A DNA stretch of 64,000 bases from Bacteroides ihuae (GTDB lineage Bacteria; Bacteroidota; Bacteroidia; Bacteroidales; Bacteroidaceae): the NCBI RefSeq assembly GCF_900104585.1, contig NZ_FNVX01000006.1, positions 1,302,001-1,366,000 on the forward strand, written 5' to 3'. This document shows positions 33,842 to 46,809 of the stretch, in pieces. How positions within the stretch are numbered: the first letter of the stretch is position 1; each line of letters begins with the position of its first letter. Made by a program: the position numbers and the translations under genes. A model generated the notes under the pieces. The model was not told the DNA's origin. It made no database searches and worked only from the letters and a program-made list of their open reading frames with translations.

Positions 33842-36800
33842 ATGTCTTCAAATACTGTAAATCAACGAGTTAATTTCGCTTCTATAAATAATCCGCTTGA
33901 ATATCCGGATTTTTTGGAAGTACAATTGAAGTCATTCAAAGACTTTTTGCAATTAGATACCCCACCTGAAAAGCGTAAGAACGAGGGATTGTATAAAGTA
34001 TTTGCTGAAAACTTCCCTATTGCTGATACAAGAAACAATTTTGTTCTTGAGTTCTTAGATTATTATATTGATCCGCCGCGTTATACTATCGATGATTGTA
34101 TAGAGCGAGGGCTTACATATAGTGTTCCATTGAAGGCTAAGCTCAAGTTGTATTGTACTGATCCTGATCATGAAGATTTTGATACGGTAATACAGGATGT
34201 ATTTCTTGGTCCAATTCCCTACATGACGGAAAAGGCTACATTTGTTATAAATGGTGCAGAACGAGTTGTAGTATCACAACTTCACCGTTCTCCCGGCGTA
34301 TTCTTTGGTCAAAGTGTCCATGCTAATGGAACAAAGCTCTATTCAGCACGTATAATACCTTTTAAAGGATCATGGATTGAGTTTGCTACTGACATTAATA
34401 ATGTTATGTATGCTTATATTGATCGTAAGAAAAAGCTACCTGTAACCACTCTATTACGCGCTATAGGTTTTGAGAACGATAAGGATATTCTTGAAATTTT
34501 TAATCTTGCTGAAGATGTAAAGGTAAACAAGACTAACCTTAAAAAGGCCGTAGGACGAAAGTTAGCAGCTCGTGTATTGAAGGCATGGATTGAGGACTTT
34601 GTTGATGAGGATACCGGAGAAGTAGTTTCCATAGAACGAAATGAAGTTATCATTGATCGTGAAACGGTCTTGTTACCTGAGCACGTTGATGAAATTATAG
34701 AATCGGGTGTTCAAAGTATTCTTATACATAAAGAGGAACCTAATCAATCTGATTATTCTATTATTTATAATACTCTTCAAAAGGATCCGAGTAATTCGGA
34801 GAAAGAAGCAGTTCTTTATATTTATAGACAATTAAGAAATGCTGATCCAGCTGATGATGCTAGTGCTCGCGAGGTTATAAATAATTTATTCTTCTCAGAA
34901 AAGCGCTATGATTTAGGTGAAGTTGGTCGTTACAGAATCAATAAGAAGTTGAACCTATCCACTGATATGGATGTTAAGGTTCTTACCAAAGAAGATATTA
35001 TTGAGATCATAAAGTATCTTATAGAGCTAATTAATTCGAAGGCTGATGTTGATGATATTGACCATTTAAGTAATCGTAGAGTCAGGACTGTTGGAGAACA
35101 ACTTTCTAATCAATTCGCAGTGGGATTGGCCCGTATGTCACGTACTATTCGTGAGCGTATGAATGTGCGAGACAATGAGGTTTTCACTCCGATTGATTTG
35201 ATAAATGCAAAAACCATTTCATCCGTAATAAATACGTTCTTTGGAACGAATGCATTATCTCAATTTATGGATCAAACGAATCCATTGGCTGAGATTACCC
35301 ACAAAAGGCGTATGTCGGCTCTAGGGCCTGGCGGCCTTTCTCGTGAACGTGCAGGCTTTGAGGTGCGTGACGTTCATTATACACATTATGGCCGCTTATG
35401 TCCGATAGAAACTCCTGAAGGTCCGAATATTGGATTGATTTCTTCTTTATGCGTTTATGCTAAAATCAATGATCTGGGATTCATTGAGACTCCATATCGT
35501 AAGGTTGAAAACGGGAAGGTCGATATTGTACAAAATAGTGTCACTTATTTTACTGCTGAGGAAGAAGAGGGTAAAATCATTGCTCAGGGGAATGCGTCTT
35601 TGGATGATCAAGGATGCTTTGTCAATAGCAGAATCAAAGCTCGTCAAGATGCTGACTATCCTGTTGTTGCACCAAATGAAGTTCAACTAATGGATGTGGC
35701 TCCTCAACAAATTGCGTCAATTGCTGCTTCATTGATTCCTTTCCTAGAACATGATGATGCTAACCGTGCATTGATGGGATCAAATATGATGCGTCAGGCT
35801 GTTCCATTGTTGAAAAGTGAGGCTCCTATTGTAGGTACAGGTATTGAACACCAATTAGTGAGAGATTCTCGTACGCAGATTGCAGCAGAGGGCGATGGTA
35901 TTGTTGATTACGTTGATGCAACAACAATTCGGGTCTTATATGATAGAACTCCTGATGAAGATTTTGTCAGCTTTGAACCTGCGCTTAAGGAGTATCGGCT
36001 TCCGAAGTTTAGGAAAACGAATCAAAATATGACTATTGATCTTCGACCTATTTGCGAAAAAGGACAGTCTGTTGTTAAAGGTGAAATACTTACTGAAGGT
36101 TATTCTACTGAGAATGGTGAGTTGGCATTAGGAAAGAATCTTTTGGTGGCATACATGCCATGGAAGGGTTATAATTATGAGGATGCTATTGTTCTAAATG
36201 AACGCGTAGTTAGAGAAGACTTGTTGACGTCTGTCCATGTTGAGGAATATTCTCTAGAAGTTAGAGAAACAAAACGTGGTATGGAAGAGTTAACTTCGGA
36301 TATTCCAAACGTAAGTGAGGAAGCTACGAAAGATCTGGATGAGAATGGAATTGTTAGAATTGGAGCTCATATCCAACCTGGTGATATTCTTATTGGTAAG
36401 ATAACACCTAAAGGTGAGTCAGATCCTTCTCCTGAGGAAAAATTGCTTCGTGCTATCTTTGGAGATAAAGCTGGAGATGTTAAAGATGCATCATTAAAAG
36501 CTTCTCCTTCTTTGAAGGGGGTTGTTATTGATAAAAGACTATTCTCCCGAGTTGTTAAAAATAGAAGCTCTAAATTAGCAGATAAAGCTTTGCTCCCAAA
36601 AATTGATGATGAATTTGAAGCGAAGGTTGCTGAATTAAAGTTGATACTAATAAAGAAAATGGTCACTCTTACTGAGGGTAAAACATCTTTAGGAGTAAAA
36701 GATTATCTTGGGACTGAAGTTGTTGCTAAAGGTGCTAAATTTACTGCTTCGGATTTTGATACATTAGATTATAACTCTATTCAGTTAAGCAATTGGACGT

Positions 36801-37654
36801 CTGAATCGCGAACAAATGATTTGATTCGTGATTTGATTCTTAATTTTCTCAAGAAATATAAAGAGTTAGATGCTGAATTGAAAAGAAAAAAATTCAGTAT
36901 TACTATTGGGGATGAGCTTCCTGCTGGGATTATTCAGATGGCTAAGGTTTATGTTGCTAAGAAGCGTAAAATTGGAGTTGGAGATAAAATGGCTGGTCGC
37001 CACGGTAATAAAGGTATTGTATCTCGGGTTGTGCGTCAAGAGGATATGCCATTCTTAGAAGATGGGACTCCGGTTGATATTGTCTTAAATCCATTGGGTG
37101 TGCCTTCTCGTATGAATCTAGGACAAATATTTGAGGCTGTACTTGGTTCTGCTGGTAAGAAATTGGGTCTCAAATTTGCTACTCCCATTTTTGATGGAGC
37201 ATCTTTAGATGATATTACTAGTTGGACTGATAAAGCTGGTTTGCCACGTTTTGGTAAAACTTATTTGTGCGATGGTGGTACTGGTGATAAATTTGACCAA
37301 CCAGCTACTGTTGGTATAACATATATGTTAAAATTGGGTCATATGGTTGAAGACAAAATGCATGCTCGTTCTATTGGACCTTATTCATTGATTACTCAAC
37401 AGCCTCTTGGAGGTAAGGCTCAATTTGGAGGTCAACGTTTTGGTGAGATGGAGGTTTGGGCTTTGGAAGCCTTTGGAGCTTCACATATTCTTCAAGAAAT
37501 ACTAACCATAAAATCAGATGATGTAGTGGGACGTTCCAAGGCTTATGAGGCTATTGTTAAGGGGGAACCTATGCCCCAACCTGGTATTCCTGAATCTTTG
37601 AACGTGCTTTTGCATGAGTTAAGAGGTTTGGGCCTCAGCATTAATCTAGAGTAA
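33842..37654 (+). CDS. rpoB: RNA polymerase subunit beta
   Basis: Catalytic beta subunit, 1270 residues, standard for Bacteroidota (E. coli has 1342). The rifampicin region reads [20 protein letters not shown], then [14 protein letters not shown], then [19 protein letters not shown], all with usual sensitive-type residues. Later motifs include [35 protein letters not shown] and the C-terminal [18 protein letters not shown]. rpoC follows after 33 bp. Confidence 0.98.
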   Translation: MSSNTVNQRVNFASINNPLEYPDFLEVQLKSFKDFLQLDTPPEKRKNEGLYKVFAENFPIADTRNNFVLEFLDYYIDPPRYTIDDCIERGLTYSVPLKAKLKLYCTDPDHEDFDTVIQDVFLGPIPYMTEKATFVINGAERVVVSQLHRSPGVFFGQSVHANGTKLYSARIIPFKGSWIEFATDINNVMYAYIDRKKKLPVTTLLRAIGFENDKDILEIFNLAEDVKVNKTNLKKAVGRKLAARVLKAWIEDFVDEDTGEVVSIERNEVIIDRETVLLPEHVDEIIESGVQSILIHKEEPNQSDYSIIYNTLQKDPSNSEKEAVLYIYRQLRNADPADDASAREVINNLFFSEKRYDLGEVGRYRINKKLNLSTDMDVKVLTKEDIIEIIKYLIELINSKADVDDIDHLSNRRVRTVGEQLSNQFAVGLARMSRTIRERMNVRDNEVFTPIDLINAKTISSVINTFFGTNALSQFMDQTNPLAEITHKRRMSALGPGGLSRERAGFEVRDVHYTHYGRLCPIETPEGPNIGLISSLCVYAKINDLGFIETPYRKVENGKVDIVQNSVTYFTAEEEEGKIIAQGNASLDDQGCFVNSRIKARQDADYPVVAPNEVQLMDVAPQQIASIAASLIPFLEHDDANRALMGSNMMRQAVPLLKSEAPIVGTGIEHQLVRDSRTQIAAEGDGIVDYVDATTIRVLYDRTPDEDFVSFEPALKEYRLPKFRKTNQNMTIDLRPICEKGQSVVKGEILTEGYSTENGELALGKNLLVAYMPWKGYNYEDAIVLNERVVREDLLTSVHVEEYSLEVRETKRGMEELTSDIPNVSEEATKDLDENGIVRIGAHIQPGDILIGKITPKGESDPSPEEKLLRAIFGDKAGDVKDASLKASPSLKGVVIDKRLFSRVVKNRSSKLADKALLPKIDDEFEAKVAELKLILIKKMVTLTEGKTSLGVKDYLGTEVVAKGAKFTASDFDTLDYNSIQLSNWTSESRTNDLIRDLILNFLKKYKELDAELKRKKFSITIGDELPAGIIQMAKVYVAKKRKIGVGDKMAGRHGNKGIVSRVVRQEDMPFLEDGTPVDIVLNPLGVPSRMNLGQIFEAVLGSAGKKLGLKFATPIFDGASLDDITSWTDKAGLPRFGKTYLCDGGTGDKFDQPATVGITYMLKLGHMVEDKMHARSIGPYSLITQQPLGGKAQFGGQRFGEMEVWALEAFGASHILQEILTIKSDDVVGRSKAYEAIVKGEPMPQPGIPESLNVLLHELRGLGLSINLE

Positions 37655-37687
37655 TGAATTGTTGGTATATTATAAAAATATAATTGT

Positions 37688-40600
37688 ATGGCTTTTAGAA
37701 AAGAAAATAAGATAAAAACTAATTTCTCGAAAATATCAATTGGCTTGGCTTCTCCTGAAGAAATCCTTGAAAATTCGAGTGGTGAAGTGCTGAAGCCTGA
37801 AACCATAAACTATCGTACTTACAAACCTGAACGAGATGGCTTGTTTTGTGAACGCATTTTTGGCCCAATTAAGGACTATGAATGTCATTGCGGGAAATAT
37901 AAACGTATTCGTTATAAAGGTATTGTCTGTGATAGATGTGGAGTAGAAGTAACAGAGAAAAAAGTTCGTCGTGAGCGCATGGGGCATATTCAATTAGTAG
38001 TACCTGTTGCCCACATTTGGTATTTTCGTTCGCTTCCCAACAAAATTGGTTATTTGTTAGGCCTGCCAACAAAAAAACTTGATTCAATAATTTATTATGA
38101 ACGTTATGTTGTTATTCAGGCAGGTATAAAGGCAGAAGATGGGATCATAGTATTTGATCTTCTCTCTGAAGAGGAATATCTGGATATTTTGGATACTCTT
38201 CCTAAAGAAAACCAATACTTAGATGACTCTGATCCTAATAAATTTATCGCTAAAATGGGGGCAGAAGCGATCTATGACCTTTTGGCACGTCTTGATCTGG
38301 ATGCAATGTCGTACGACTTAAGACACCGCGCAGGTAATGATGCTTCTCAACAGAGAAAAAATGAGGCACTAAAACGTCTTCAGGTTGTAGAGTCATTTCG
38401 TTCTTCAAGGGGACGAAACAAACCTGAATGGATGATTGTGCGTATTGTGCCGGTTATTCCTCCAGAACTTCGTCCACTGGTTCCACTAGATGGTGGACGT
38501 TTTGCGACTTCAGACTTAAATGACTTATATCGTCGCGTGATAATACGTAACAATCGTTTGAAAAGGCTGATTGAGATTAAAGCACCTGAGGTTATCTTAC
38601 GTAATGAAAAGCGTATGTTACAAGAGTCTGTTGACTCTTTATTTGATAACTCGCGTAAATCTAGTGCCGTGAAGACTGATGCTAATCGCCCGCTTAAGTC
38701 ACTCTCAGATAGTTTGAAGGGTAAACAGGGGCGTTTTCGTCAAAATCTATTAGGTAAGCGTGTCGATTACTCTGCTCGTTCGGTAATTGTTGTGGGACCT
38801 GAACTTAAGATGCATGAATGCGGTATTCCTAAATTGATGGCTGCGGAATTGTACAAACCGTTTGTTATTCGTAAACTAATAGAGAGAGGTATTGTAAAAA
38901 CGGTTAAGTCTGCTAAAAAAATAGTCGATCGCAAAGAACCTGTTATATGGGACATTTTGGAACACGTAATGAAAGGACATCCTGTCTTGCTTAACCGTGC
39001 GCCAACCTTGCATAGACTCGGTATACAAGCTTTTCAGCCTAAAATGATTGAAGGTAAAGCTATCCAATTGCACCCATTAGCTTGTACTGCATTTAATGCT
39101 GACTTTGATGGTGACCAGATGGCTGTTCACTTACCATTAAGTAATGAAGCTGTGCTTGAAGCACAAATGTTAATGTTGGCTTCTCATAATATTTTAAATC
39201 CTGCAAATGGGGCTCCTATTACAGTCCCATCTCAGGACATGGTGCTGGGCTTATATTATATTACTAAGTTGCGTACGGGCGCAAAAGGTGAAGGCTTGAT
39301 ATTTTATGGGCCAGAAGAGGCCACTATTGCTTATAATGAAGGTAAAGTGGATATTCATGCTATCATTAAGGTTATCGTAAAGGATCTTGATGACAATGGG
39401 AATATTGTCGATATCTTGCGTGAAACATCTGTTGGTCGTGTTATCGTTAATGAAATTGTTCCTGCAGAAGTGGGCTATATAAATACAATCATTTCAAAGA
39501 AGTCTTTGCGTGAAATCATTGGCGATGTAATAAAGAAATGTGGTGTAGCTCGTACAGCTGATTTTCTTGATGGCATAAAAGATTTAGGTTATAGGATGGC
39601 TTTTAAAGGCGGATTATCATTCAACCTTGATGATATTATAATTCCTGTAGAGAAAGAAGTCTTGGTTCAGAGAGGATATGATGAGGTTGAGCAGGTAATC
39701 AGTAATTATAATATGGGTTTCATTACTAATAATGAACGCTATAACCAAGTCATTGATATTTGGACACATGTTAATTCTGAATTATCTAATATTCTGATGA
39801 AGACTATTTCTTCTGATGATCAGGGATTTAATTCGGTTTATATGATGCTTGATTCTGGGGCTCGTGGTTCTAAGGAGCAGATTCGTCAGTTGTCAGGTAT
39901 GCGTGGTCTGATGGCCAAACCTCAAAAAGCCGGTGCAGAGGGAGGACAGATTATTGAAAATCCGATTCTATCTAATTTCAAAGAAGGACTTTCAGTATTA
40001 GAATATTTTATTTCTACCCATGGTGCTCGTAAAGGATTGGCTGATACTGCCTTAAAGACAGCTGATGCGGGTTATCTTACACGCCGCTTAGTTGACGTTT
40101 CACATGATGTGATCATCAATGAAGAAGACTGTGGTACCCTTCGAGGATTGATCTGTACGGATCTTAAAAATAATGATGATATTATCGCTACTCTATATGA
40201 ACGTATTTTGGGGCGTGTTTCTGTACATGATATCATCCACCCTACAACAGGGGAATTACTTGTTGTTGGTGGAGAGGAAATCACTGAAGAGGTTGCGAAG
40301 AAAATTCAAGAATCGCCAATTGAAAGTGTTGAAATACGCTCTGTGTTGACTTGTGAATCGAAAAAAGGTGTGTGCGCTAAATGTTATGGTCGTAACCTTG
40401 CTACGAATCGTATGGTTCAGAAGGGAGAGGCTGTAGGTGTTATTGCTGCTCAATCTATTGGTGAACCAGGTACACAGTTAACATTGCGTACTTTCCATGC
40501 TGGAGGTACAGCTGCAAATATTGCAGCTAATGCAAGTATTATAGCTAAGAATAATTCTCGACTAGAGTTCGAAGAATTGCGTACGGTAGATATTGTTGAT

Positions 40601-41968
40601 GAAAGTGGAGAGGCGGCTAAAGTTGTTGTAGGACGTTTGGCTGAAGTACGTTTCATTGATGTCAACACGAGTATTGTCCTTTCTACTCACAATGTTCCTT
40701 ATGGCTCTAAGCTTTATGCTGTAGATGGTGATGTTGCCGATAAAGGTAAACTTATCGCAAAATGGGATCCATTTAATGCTGTAATTATAACTGAAGTTAC
40801 TGGTAAGATTGAATTTGAAGGTGTTATTGAAAACATAACATATAAAGTTGAGTCTGATGAAGCTACAGGCTTGCGTGAAATTATTATAATAGAATCTAAA
40901 GATAAAACGAAGCTGCCTTCTGCACATGTTTTAGACGAAAGCGGGAATTTAGTTCGAACTTATAATTTACCAGTTGGTGGGCATGTCGTTGTAGAAAATG
41001 GCCAAAAAGTAAAATCTGGTGAGGTAATTGTAAAAATTCCTAGAGCTGTTGGTAAGGCTGGTGATATCACTGGTGGTCTTCCTCGAGTTACTGAGTTGTT
41101 TGAAGCGCGTAACCCATCGAATCCAGCAGTTGTATCGGAAATCGATGGGGAGGTGACTATGGGCAAAATAAAACGTGGTAATAGAGAGATTGTAGTTACA
41201 TCTAAAACGGGAGAAGTAAAGAAATATCTCGTAGCTCTGTCTAAGCAAATTCTGGTACAGGAGAATGATTATGTGCGTGCTGGTACACCTTTATCTGATG
41301 GCGCTACCACGCCTGCAGATATATTAGCGATAAAAGGTCCTACTGCTGTACAAGAGTATATCGTTAATGAAGTCCAAGATGTCTATCGTCTTCAAGGAGT
41401 GAAGATAAATGATAAACATTTTGAGATTATTGTTCGACAAATGATGCGTAAAGTTGAGATTAACGAACCTGGTGATACGCGTTTCTTGGAACAGCAGATT
41501 ATTGATAAGTTGGACTTCATGGAAGAGAATGATCGCATCTGGGGTAAAAAAGTTATTCTAAATGCTGGTGATTCTTCGAACTTACAGGCTGGGCAGATTG
41601 TTACAGCTCGTAAATTGAGAGATGAAAATAGTATGTTGAAACGCCGAGATCTGAAATTGGTGGAAGTACGTGATGCTATTCCAGCAACTTCAACTCAAAT
41701 CCTCCAAGGTATTACTCGTGCAGCTCTCCAGACTTCCAGTTTCATGTCTGCCGCTTCTTTCCAAGAGACTACTAAGGTTCTTAATGAAGCAGCAATCAAT
41801 GGTAAAATTGATAAGCTTGAAGGAATGAAAGAGAATGTTATTTGTGGGCACTTGATTCCTGCCGGTACTGGCCAACGTGAATTTGAAAAAATCATTGTTG
41901 GTTCAAAAGAGGAATACGATAGGATTTTGGCCAACAAAAAGACTGTTTTAGATTATAACGAGGTTTAA
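37688..41968 (+). CDS. rpoC: RNA polymerase subunit beta'
   Basis: Catalytic beta' subunit, 1426 residues. The N-terminal zinc ribbon is [20 protein letters not shown], the active-site Mg loop is [16 protein letters not shown], the bridge/trigger-loop region contains [19 protein letters not shown] and [20 protein letters not shown], and the second zinc site is [16 protein letters not shown]. The C terminus ends the tuf-rpo block, and a terminator hairpin lies 22-74 bp downstream. Confidence 0.98.
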   Translation: MAFRKENKIKTNFSKISIGLASPEEILENSSGEVLKPETINYRTYKPERDGLFCERIFGPIKDYECHCGKYKRIRYKGIVCDRCGVEVTEKKVRRERMGHIQLVVPVAHIWYFRSLPNKIGYLLGLPTKKLDSIIYYERYVVIQAGIKAEDGIIVFDLLSEEEYLDILDTLPKENQYLDDSDPNKFIAKMGAEAIYDLLARLDLDAMSYDLRHRAGNDASQQRKNEALKRLQVVESFRSSRGRNKPEWMIVRIVPVIPPELRPLVPLDGGRFATSDLNDLYRRVIIRNNRLKRLIEIKAPEVILRNEKRMLQESVDSLFDNSRKSSAVKTDANRPLKSLSDSLKGKQGRFRQNLLGKRVDYSARSVIVVGPELKMHECGIPKLMAAELYKPFVIRKLIERGIVKTVKSAKKIVDRKEPVIWDILEHVMKGHPVLLNRAPTLHRLGIQAFQPKMIEGKAIQLHPLACTAFNADFDGDQMAVHLPLSNEAVLEAQMLMLASHNILNPANGAPITVPSQDMVLGLYYITKLRTGAKGEGLIFYGPEEATIAYNEGKVDIHAIIKVIVKDLDDNGNIVDILRETSVGRVIVNEIVPAEVGYINTIISKKSLREIIGDVIKKCGVARTADFLDGIKDLGYRMAFKGGLSFNLDDIIIPVEKEVLVQRGYDEVEQVISNYNMGFITNNERYNQVIDIWTHVNSELSNILMKTISSDDQGFNSVYMMLDSGARGSKEQIRQLSGMRGLMAKPQKAGAEGGQIIENPILSNFKEGLSVLEYFISTHGARKGLADTALKTADAGYLTRRLVDVSHDVIINEEDCGTLRGLICTDLKNNDDIIATLYERILGRVSVHDIIHPTTGELLVVGGEEITEEVAKKIQESPIESVEIRSVLTCESKKGVCAKCYGRNLATNRMVQKGEAVGVIAAQSIGEPGTQLTLRTFHAGGTAANIAANASIIAKNNSRLEFEELRTVDIVDESGEAAKVVVGRLAEVRFIDVNTSIVLSTHNVPYGSKLYAVDGDVADKGKLIAKWDPFNAVIITEVTGKIEFEGVIENITYKVESDEATGLREIIIIESKDKTKLPSAHVLDESGNLVRTYNLPVGGHVVVENGQKVKSGEVIVKIPRAVGKAGDITGGLPRVTELFEARNPSNPAVVSEIDGEVTMGKIKRGNREIVVTSKTGEVKKYLVALSKQILVQENDYVRAGTPLSDGATTPADILAIKGPTAVQEYIVNEVQDVYRLQGVKINDKHFEIIVRQMMRKVEINEPGDTRFLEQQIIDKLDFMEENDRIWGKKVILNAGDSSNLQAGQIVTARKLRDENSMLKRRDLKLVEVRDAIPATSTQILQGITRAALQTSSFMSAASFQETTKVLNEAAINGKIDKLEGMKENVICGHLIPAGTGQREFEKIIVGSKEEYDRILANKKTVLDYNEV

Positions 41969-41990
41969 TCTAACTTCTATTTATAGTATA

Positions 41991-42044
41991 AGAAAGCTAT
42001 GCTTGTTGTTTCCTAATAAACAATCGGCTATAGCTTTCTTTGTT
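41991..42044 (+). terminator. terminator after rpoC
   Basis: A 10-bp perfect outer stem AGAAAGCTAT/ATAGCTTTCT (41991-42000 with 42030-42039), more pairing inside and a T-rich tail. Confidence 0.7.
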
Positions 42045-42167
42045 TGGGGATATATATAGTTGAACCAGTTATTATGATTGTTAAATGTATATGTTTCTTC
42101 CTTATTTGTAAGTGGATAATATCTACAATATACTCAGCTTATGACAGAGTCTAAATATACTAAATAT

Positions 42168-42476
42168 ATGAATGATCAAAAAAGTGAAGGTCAATTGCAA
42201 ATTGAATTGAGCGATGAAGTGGCCCAAGGTAAATATGCTAATCTAGCAATTATTACTCATTCCAGTTCGGAATTTGTTCTTGATTTTATATGTGTTATGC
42301 CAGGTGTTCCTAAGGCAAATGTACAATCACGTATTATAATGGCCCCAGAACATGCAAAGCGTTTGTTGTGGGCTCTAAAGGAAAATCTTCTGGAGTATGA
42401 AAGAATTAATGGAAGTATCTCCTTACCCGAAGAGCCTGAATTGTTTGCTGCTACAACGATTAAAGGTGAAGCTTAA
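42168..42476 (+). CDS. DUF3467 protein
   Basis: A 102-residue protein from MNDQKSEGQLQIEL, or 111 residues if the ATG at 42141 is used; the shorter form matches the usual family opening better. DUF3467 features are ELSDEVAQGKYANLAIITH, SSSEFVLDFICVMPGVPKA, NVQSRIIMAPEHAKRLLWAL and a C-terminal EYERINGSI segment. The family is common in Bacteroidota and of unknown function. It lies alone between the rpoC terminator and the rpsL promoter, the usual position in Bacteroides. Confidence 0.88.
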   Translation: MNDQKSEGQLQIELSDEVAQGKYANLAIITHSSSEFVLDFICVMPGVPKANVQSRIIMAPEHAKRLLWALKENLLEYERINGSISLPEEPELFAATTIKGEA

Positions 42477-42495
42477 AAGAAAAAAACGTTATGGG

Positions 42496-42526
42496 TTGAA
42501 TTTTCCAAATATTATTTGTATTTTTG
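42496..42526 (+). promoter_or_regulatory. promoter of the str-S10-spc-alpha cluster
   Basis: TTG (42496-42498), a 20-bp spacer and TATTTTTG (42519-42526), about 60 bp before rpsL. It is the only full promoter I see for the next 18 kb of ribosomal genes. Confidence 0.75.
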
Positions 42527-42587
42527 CAGCCCAAAATGTATAGTAAAGAAATTAATATAACAAATATATAAATTAAAAACAATTAAG

Positions 42588-42992
42588 ATGCCTACAATTC
42601 AGCAATTAGTAAGAAAAGGACGCTCTGTGTTGGTGGATAAGAGTAAATCTCCTGCCCTTGACTCGTGTCCTCAAAGACGTGGCGTTTGCGTGAGGGTTTA
42701 TACAACCACACCTAAAAAACCAAACTCTGCAATGCGTAAAGTAGCTCGTGTTCGTTTAACAAACCAGAAAGAGGTGAACTCTTATATACCTGGTGAAGGA
42801 CATAACTTGCAAGAGCACTCGATAGTTTTAGTGCGTGGAGGACGTGTAAAGGACCTGCCTGGTGTGCGTTATCATATCGTTCGTGGAACGCTTGATACAG
42901 CAGGAGTTGCTGGACGCACGCAAAGGCGTTCTAAATATGGAACTAAGCGTCCTAAACCAGGACAACCTGCTGCACCTGCTAAGAAGAAATAA
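42588..42992 (+). CDS. rpsL: 30S ribosomal protein S12
   Basis: S12 lies at the decoding site. The 134-residue protein carries [38 protein letters not shown] and [20 protein letters not shown]. The lysines where streptomycin-resistance changes occur (in TPKKPN and RVKDLPG) are wild type. It has a short Pro/Ala/Lys tail. First gene of the cluster; rpsG follows after 146 bp in which I see no gene. Confidence 0.98.
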   Translation: MPTIQQLVRKGRSVLVDKSKSPALDSCPQRRGVCVRVYTTTPKKPNSAMRKVARVRLTNQKEVNSYIPGEGHNLQEHSIVLVRGGRVKDLPGVRYHIVRGTLDTAGVAGRTQRRSKYGTKRPKPGQPAAPAKKK

Positions 42993-43138
42993 TTAGCATA
43001 CATATTTAATTTAAACTATAAGTAATAACTTTCGTTTTTAGTTTGTTGGATAAGCTATAAAGGTTGAGTAAATTTTCCAGAGGGGAGATTGAAGTCAGTA
43101 TTTTGCAGCCAAAAACAAAAACATTATTTTTCAAACAA

Positions 43139-43615
43139 ATGAGAAAAGCCAAACCAAAAAAACGTGTGATTCTTCCTGATCCCGTTTTCAATGATCAAAA
43201 AGTATCCAAATTTGTAAACCATCTAATGTATGATGGTAAGAAGAATACTTCTTATGAAATCTTTTATGCTGCTTTAGAGGTAGTCAAAAATAAACTTCCT
43301 AATGAAGAAAAGTCTGCTTTGGAGATATGGAAGAAAGCATTAGAAAATATTACCCCTCAAGTAGAAGTGAAGTCTCGTCGCGTAGGTGGGGCAACTTTTC
43401 AGGTTCCTACTGAAATCCGTCCTGATCGTAAGGAGTCAGTTTCAATGAAAAATTTGATTTTATATGCTCGTAAGAGAGGTGGGAAATCAATGGCTGATAA
43501 ACTTGCAGCTGAAATAATGGATGCATTTAATGAACAAGGTGGTTCGTATAAGCGTAAAGAAGATATGCATAGAATGGCTGAAGCTAATCGTGCATTTGCT
43601 CATTTCAGATTCTAA
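43139..43615 (+). CDS. rpsG: 30S ribosomal protein S7
   Basis: S7 nucleates assembly of the 30S head. The start [20 protein letters not shown] gives 158 residues; an ATG 25 codons upstream in frame would add an atypical leader. Family motifs: [36 protein letters not shown] and [41 protein letters not shown] split over the last third. It lies in the usual rpsL-rpsG-fusA order. Confidence 0.97.
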   Translation: MRKAKPKKRVILPDPVFNDQKVSKFVNHLMYDGKKNTSYEIFYAALEVVKNKLPNEEKSALEIWKKALENITPQVEVKSRRVGGATFQVPTEIRPDRKESVSMKNLILYARKRGGKSMADKLAAEIMDAFNEQGGSYKRKEDMHRMAEANRAFAHFRF

Positions 43616-43667
43616 ATACTATAGAGAGGTTAATTCGATTAAAAACTTAAAGTAAAGGATTGAAAAA

Positions 43668-45785
43668 ATGGCAAGACAAGATTTACATTTAACTCGTAAT
43701 ATTGGTATTATGGCTCACATTGATGCCGGGAAAACCACTACGTCTGAACGTATCCTGTTTTATACAGGACTAACTCATAAAATCGGTGAGGTTCATGATG
43801 GTGCGGCAACAATGGACTGGATGGCGCAGGAGCAAGAGCGCGGCATCACTATCACCTCTGCTGCAACGACTACTCGATGGAAGTATGCAGGAGATGTTTA
43901 TAAGATAAACTTAATTGATACTCCAGGACACGTTGACTTTACTGCAGAGGTTGAACGTTCTCTGCGTGTGCTTGATGGAGCTGTGGCTACATATTGTGCT
44001 GTAGGCGGTGTGGAACCCCAATCTGAAACAGTATGGCGCCAAGCAGATAAATATAGTGTACCTCGTATTGGGTATGTTAATAAAATGGACCGTTCCGGCG
44101 CTGACTTTTTTGAAGTTGTACGCCAAATGAAGACTGTTTTGGGAGCTAATCCATGTCCTATTGTTGTTCCTATTGGTTCAGAGGAATCTTTTAAAGGTCT
44201 TGTGGATCTTATTAAGATGAAGGCTATTTATTGGCATGATGAAACAATGGGTGCTGATTATTCTGTAGAAGAGATACCGGCTAATCTACTTGATGAATGC
44301 GCAGAATGGAGAGATAAGATGCTTGAAAAAGTAGCTGAATATGATGATGCGTTGATGGAGAAATATTTTGATGATCCTTCGACTATTACTGAAGAAGAGG
44401 TTTTGAGAGCACTCCGTAATGCAACTGTGCAAATGGCTATTGTGCCCATGCTTTGTGGTTCATCTTTTAAAAATAAAGGTGTTCAGACGTTGTTGGACTA
44501 TGTCTGTGCTTTTTTACCTTCGCCTCTAGATACTGAAAATGTTATCGGTACAAACCCAGATACGGGTGCTGAAGAGGATCGTAAACCTAGTGAGGATGAT
44601 AAAACGTCTGCTTTGGCTTTTAAAATAGCAACTGACCCTTATGTGGGGCGTTTGACTTTTTTCCGTGTGTATTCAGGAAAGATTGAGGCCGGTTCTTATA
44701 TATATAACTCACGTTCAGGTAAGAAGGAGCGTGTATCTCGTTTATTCCAGATGCACTCTAATAAACAAAATCCGGTTGATGTTATTGGTGCAGGTGATAT
44801 TGGTGCAGGTGTTGGCTTTAAAGACATTCACACTGGAGATACATTGTGTGATGAAAATTCGCCAATTATCTTAGAGTCTATCGACTTTCCTGAAACTGTA
44901 ATTGGTATTGCTATTGAGCCAAAAACCCAGAAAGATATGGATAAATTATCTAATGGTTTGGCTAAATTGGCAGAAGAGGATCCGACGTTTACTGTTCACA
45001 CTGATGATCAAACGGGTCAAACGGTAATCTCTGGTATGGGTGAGTTACATCTTGATATCATTATAGACCGCCTTAGAAGAGAATTTAAGGTTGAATGTAA
45101 TCAAGGACGTCCTCAGGTTAATTATAAGGAGGCAATTACGAAAACCGTAAATCTACGCGAAGTTTATAAGAAACAATCGGGAGGGCGTGGAAAATTCGCT
45201 GATATTATAGTAAATATAGGGCCTGTTGATTCTGATTTTGTACAAGGTGGATTGCAATTTGTTGATGAGGTGAAGGGTGGTAACATTCCAAAAGAATTTA
45301 TACCTTCAGTTCAGAAAGGATTTCAGTCAGCGATGAAAAATGGTGTGTTGGCAGGTTATTCGTTGGATTCTTTAAAGGTTTCACTGATTGATGGTTCTTT
45401 CCATCCTGTAGATTCAGACCAGTTGTCTTTTGAGATCTGTGCAACACAGGCATATAGAAATGCTTGTGCTAAAGCTGGTCCTGTCTTATTAGAACCAATG
45501 ATGAAGCTGGAGGTTGTGACCCCAGAAGAAAATATGGGTGACGTGATTGGAGATTTAAATAAGCGTCGTGGTCAAGTAGAAGGAATGGAATCTAGTCGTT
45601 CTGGAGCAAGAATCGTAAAAGCATTGGTGCCTTTAGCGGAAATGTTTGGCTATGTAACGACTTTACGAACAATCTCTTCTGGTCGTGCGACGTCTTCTAT
45701 GACATATTCTCACCACGCCCAAGTTTCTTCTTCAATAGCTAAAGCTGTTTTAGAGGAGGTTAAGGGACGTGCTGATTTACTCTAA
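43668..45785 (+). CDS. fusA: elongation factor G
   Basis: EF-G catalyses GTP-dependent translocation. The 705-residue protein has G1 [17 protein letters not shown]3 [16 protein letters not shown]4 NKMDRSGAD, domain II, and domains III-V through [17 protein letters not shown]. It is full length with no sign of the shortened paralog type. A 19-bp hairpin occupies the 82-bp space to rpsJ. Confidence 0.98.
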   Translation: MARQDLHLTRNIGIMAHIDAGKTTTSERILFYTGLTHKIGEVHDGAATMDWMAQEQERGITITSAATTTRWKYAGDVYKINLIDTPGHVDFTAEVERSLRVLDGAVATYCAVGGVEPQSETVWRQADKYSVPRIGYVNKMDRSGADFFEVVRQMKTVLGANPCPIVVPIGSEESFKGLVDLIKMKAIYWHDETMGADYSVEEIPANLLDECAEWRDKMLEKVAEYDDALMEKYFDDPSTITEEEVLRALRNATVQMAIVPMLCGSSFKNKGVQTLLDYVCAFLPSPLDTENVIGTNPDTGAEEDRKPSEDDKTSALAFKIATDPYVGRLTFFRVYSGKIEAGSYIYNSRSGKKERVSRLFQMHSNKQNPVDVIGAGDIGAGVGFKDIHTGDTLCDENSPIILESIDFPETVIGIAIEPKTQKDMDKLSNGLAKLAEEDPTFTVHTDDQTGQTVISGMGELHLDIIIDRLRREFKVECNQGRPQVNYKEAITKTVNLREVYKKQSGGRGKFADIIVNIGPVDSDFVQGGLQFVDEVKGGNIPKEFIPSVQKGFQSAMKNGVLAGYSLDSLKVSLIDGSFHPVDSDQLSFEICATQAYRNACAKAGPVLLEPMMKLEVVTPEENMGDVIGDLNKRRGQVEGMESSRSGARIVKALVPLAEMFGYVTTLRTISSGRATSSMTYSHHAQVSSSIAKAVLEEVKGRADLL

Positions 45786-45790
45786 ATGAC

Positions 45791-45840
45791 TATCTGGAAC
45801 AATTGATTAGTGAATGACTCTTAATCGATTGTTCCGGATA
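45791..45840 (+). promoter_or_regulatory. long stem-loop between fusA and rpsJ
   Basis: 45791-45809 pairs with 45822-45840 over 19 positions with no mismatch (two G-U pairs) and a 12-nt loop. It is not followed by a T run, so it is not a classic terminator. It lies 27 nt before the rpsJ start, where the S10 operon leader sits in other bacteria. Confidence 0.75.
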
Positions 45841-45867
45841 ATTTATAAATTTATTAATCTAATTATA

Positions 45868-46173
45868 ATGAGTCAAAAAATCAGAATTAAATTAAAATCT
45901 TACGATCATAATCTAGTCGATAAATCGGCTGAAAAAATCGTGAAGACAGTGAAGAGTACCGGCGCTATTGTTAGTGGTCCTATACCTTTACCTACGCATA
46001 AGCGTATTTTTACAGTGAATCGTTCAACTTTCGTTAATAAGAAATCTAGAGAGCAATTTGAACTTTCTTCTTATAAAAGATTGATCGATATTTATAGTTC
46101 AACCGCTAAAACAGTTGATGCTTTGATGAAGCTTGAGCTACCTAGTGGTGTTGAAGTTGAAATTAAAGTTTGA
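45868..46173 (+). CDS. rpsJ: 30S ribosomal protein S10
   Basis: S10 is a head protein and also NusE in antitermination. The start [20 protein letters not shown] gives 101 residues; an in-frame ATG 18 codons upstream is inside the stem-loop. It contains [20 protein letters not shown] and the [20 protein letters not shown] end. First gene of the S10 group. Confidence 0.97.
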   Translation: MSQKIRIKLKSYDHNLVDKSAEKIVKTVKSTGAIVSGPIPLPTHKRIFTVNRSTFVNKKSREQFELSSYKRLIDIYSSTAKTVDALMKLELPSGVEVEIKV

Positions 46174-46191
46174 TAATTAAAACAAAGTGAA

Positions 46192-46809
46192 ATGCCAGGA
46201 TTATTAGGAAAAAAAATCGGAATGACATCCGTGTTCAGTGCTGATGGTAAAAATGTACCATGCACTGTTATCGAAGCAGGTCCTTGTGTTGTTACGCAGG
46301 TGAAATCTCATCAAAATGATGGGTACGAAGCCGTGCAGGTTGGTTTCCAAGAAAAGAAAGAGAAACATACCACAAAGCCTTTGATGGGACACTTCAAAAA
46401 GGCTGGAGTAACACCAAAGAGACACTTGGCCGAGTTCAAGGGATTTGAAAGCGAACTTAGCTTAGGAGATTCTATTACTGTGGATCTCTTCAATGATGTC
46501 GAGTTTGTTGATGTAATAGGAACTTCTAAGGGAAAAGGATTTCAAGGAGTAGTAAAAAGACATGGTTTTGGTGGTGTTGGTCAAGCAACTCACGGTCAAC
46601 ATAATCGTGCCCGTAAACCAGGTTCTATCGGTGCTTGTTCATATCCAGCTAAGGTTTTTAAGGGTATGCGCATGGGTGGCCAACTTGGAGGTGACAGAGT
46701 CACGGTTCAAAACTTGCAGGTATTAAAAGTGATCGGGGAACATAATCTTTTGTTAGTAAAGGGATCTGTTCCAGGTTGCAAAGGTTCAATCGTAATAATT
46801 GAGAAATAA
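46192..46809 (+). CDS. rplC: 50S ribosomal protein L3
   Basis: L3 is an early assembly protein reaching the peptidyl transferase centre. The 205-residue protein starts [20 protein letters not shown] and has the central loop [20 protein letters not shown] and [20 protein letters not shown]. Its stop overlaps the rplD start by one base (TAATG), suggesting coupled translation. Confidence 0.98.
   Translation: MPGLLGKKIGMTSVFSADGKNVPCTVIEAGPCVVTQVKSHQNDGYEAVQVGFQEKKEKHTTKPLMGHFKKAGVTPKRHLAEFKGFESELSLGDSITVDLFNDVEFVDVIGTSKGKGFQGVVKRHGFGGVGQATHGQHNRARKPGSIGACSYPAKVFKGMRMGGQLGGDRVTVQNLQVLKVIGEHNLLLVKGSVPGCKGSIVIIEK

Noticed and set aside
34900-35450. Rifampicin-resistance changes in RpoB
   Set aside because: The region with [17 protein letters not shown] and SALGPGGL shows the residues expected of a sensitive-type polymerase.
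42588-42992. Streptomycin-resistance substitution in S12
   Set aside because: The TPKKPN and RVKDLPG segments carry the usual lysines.
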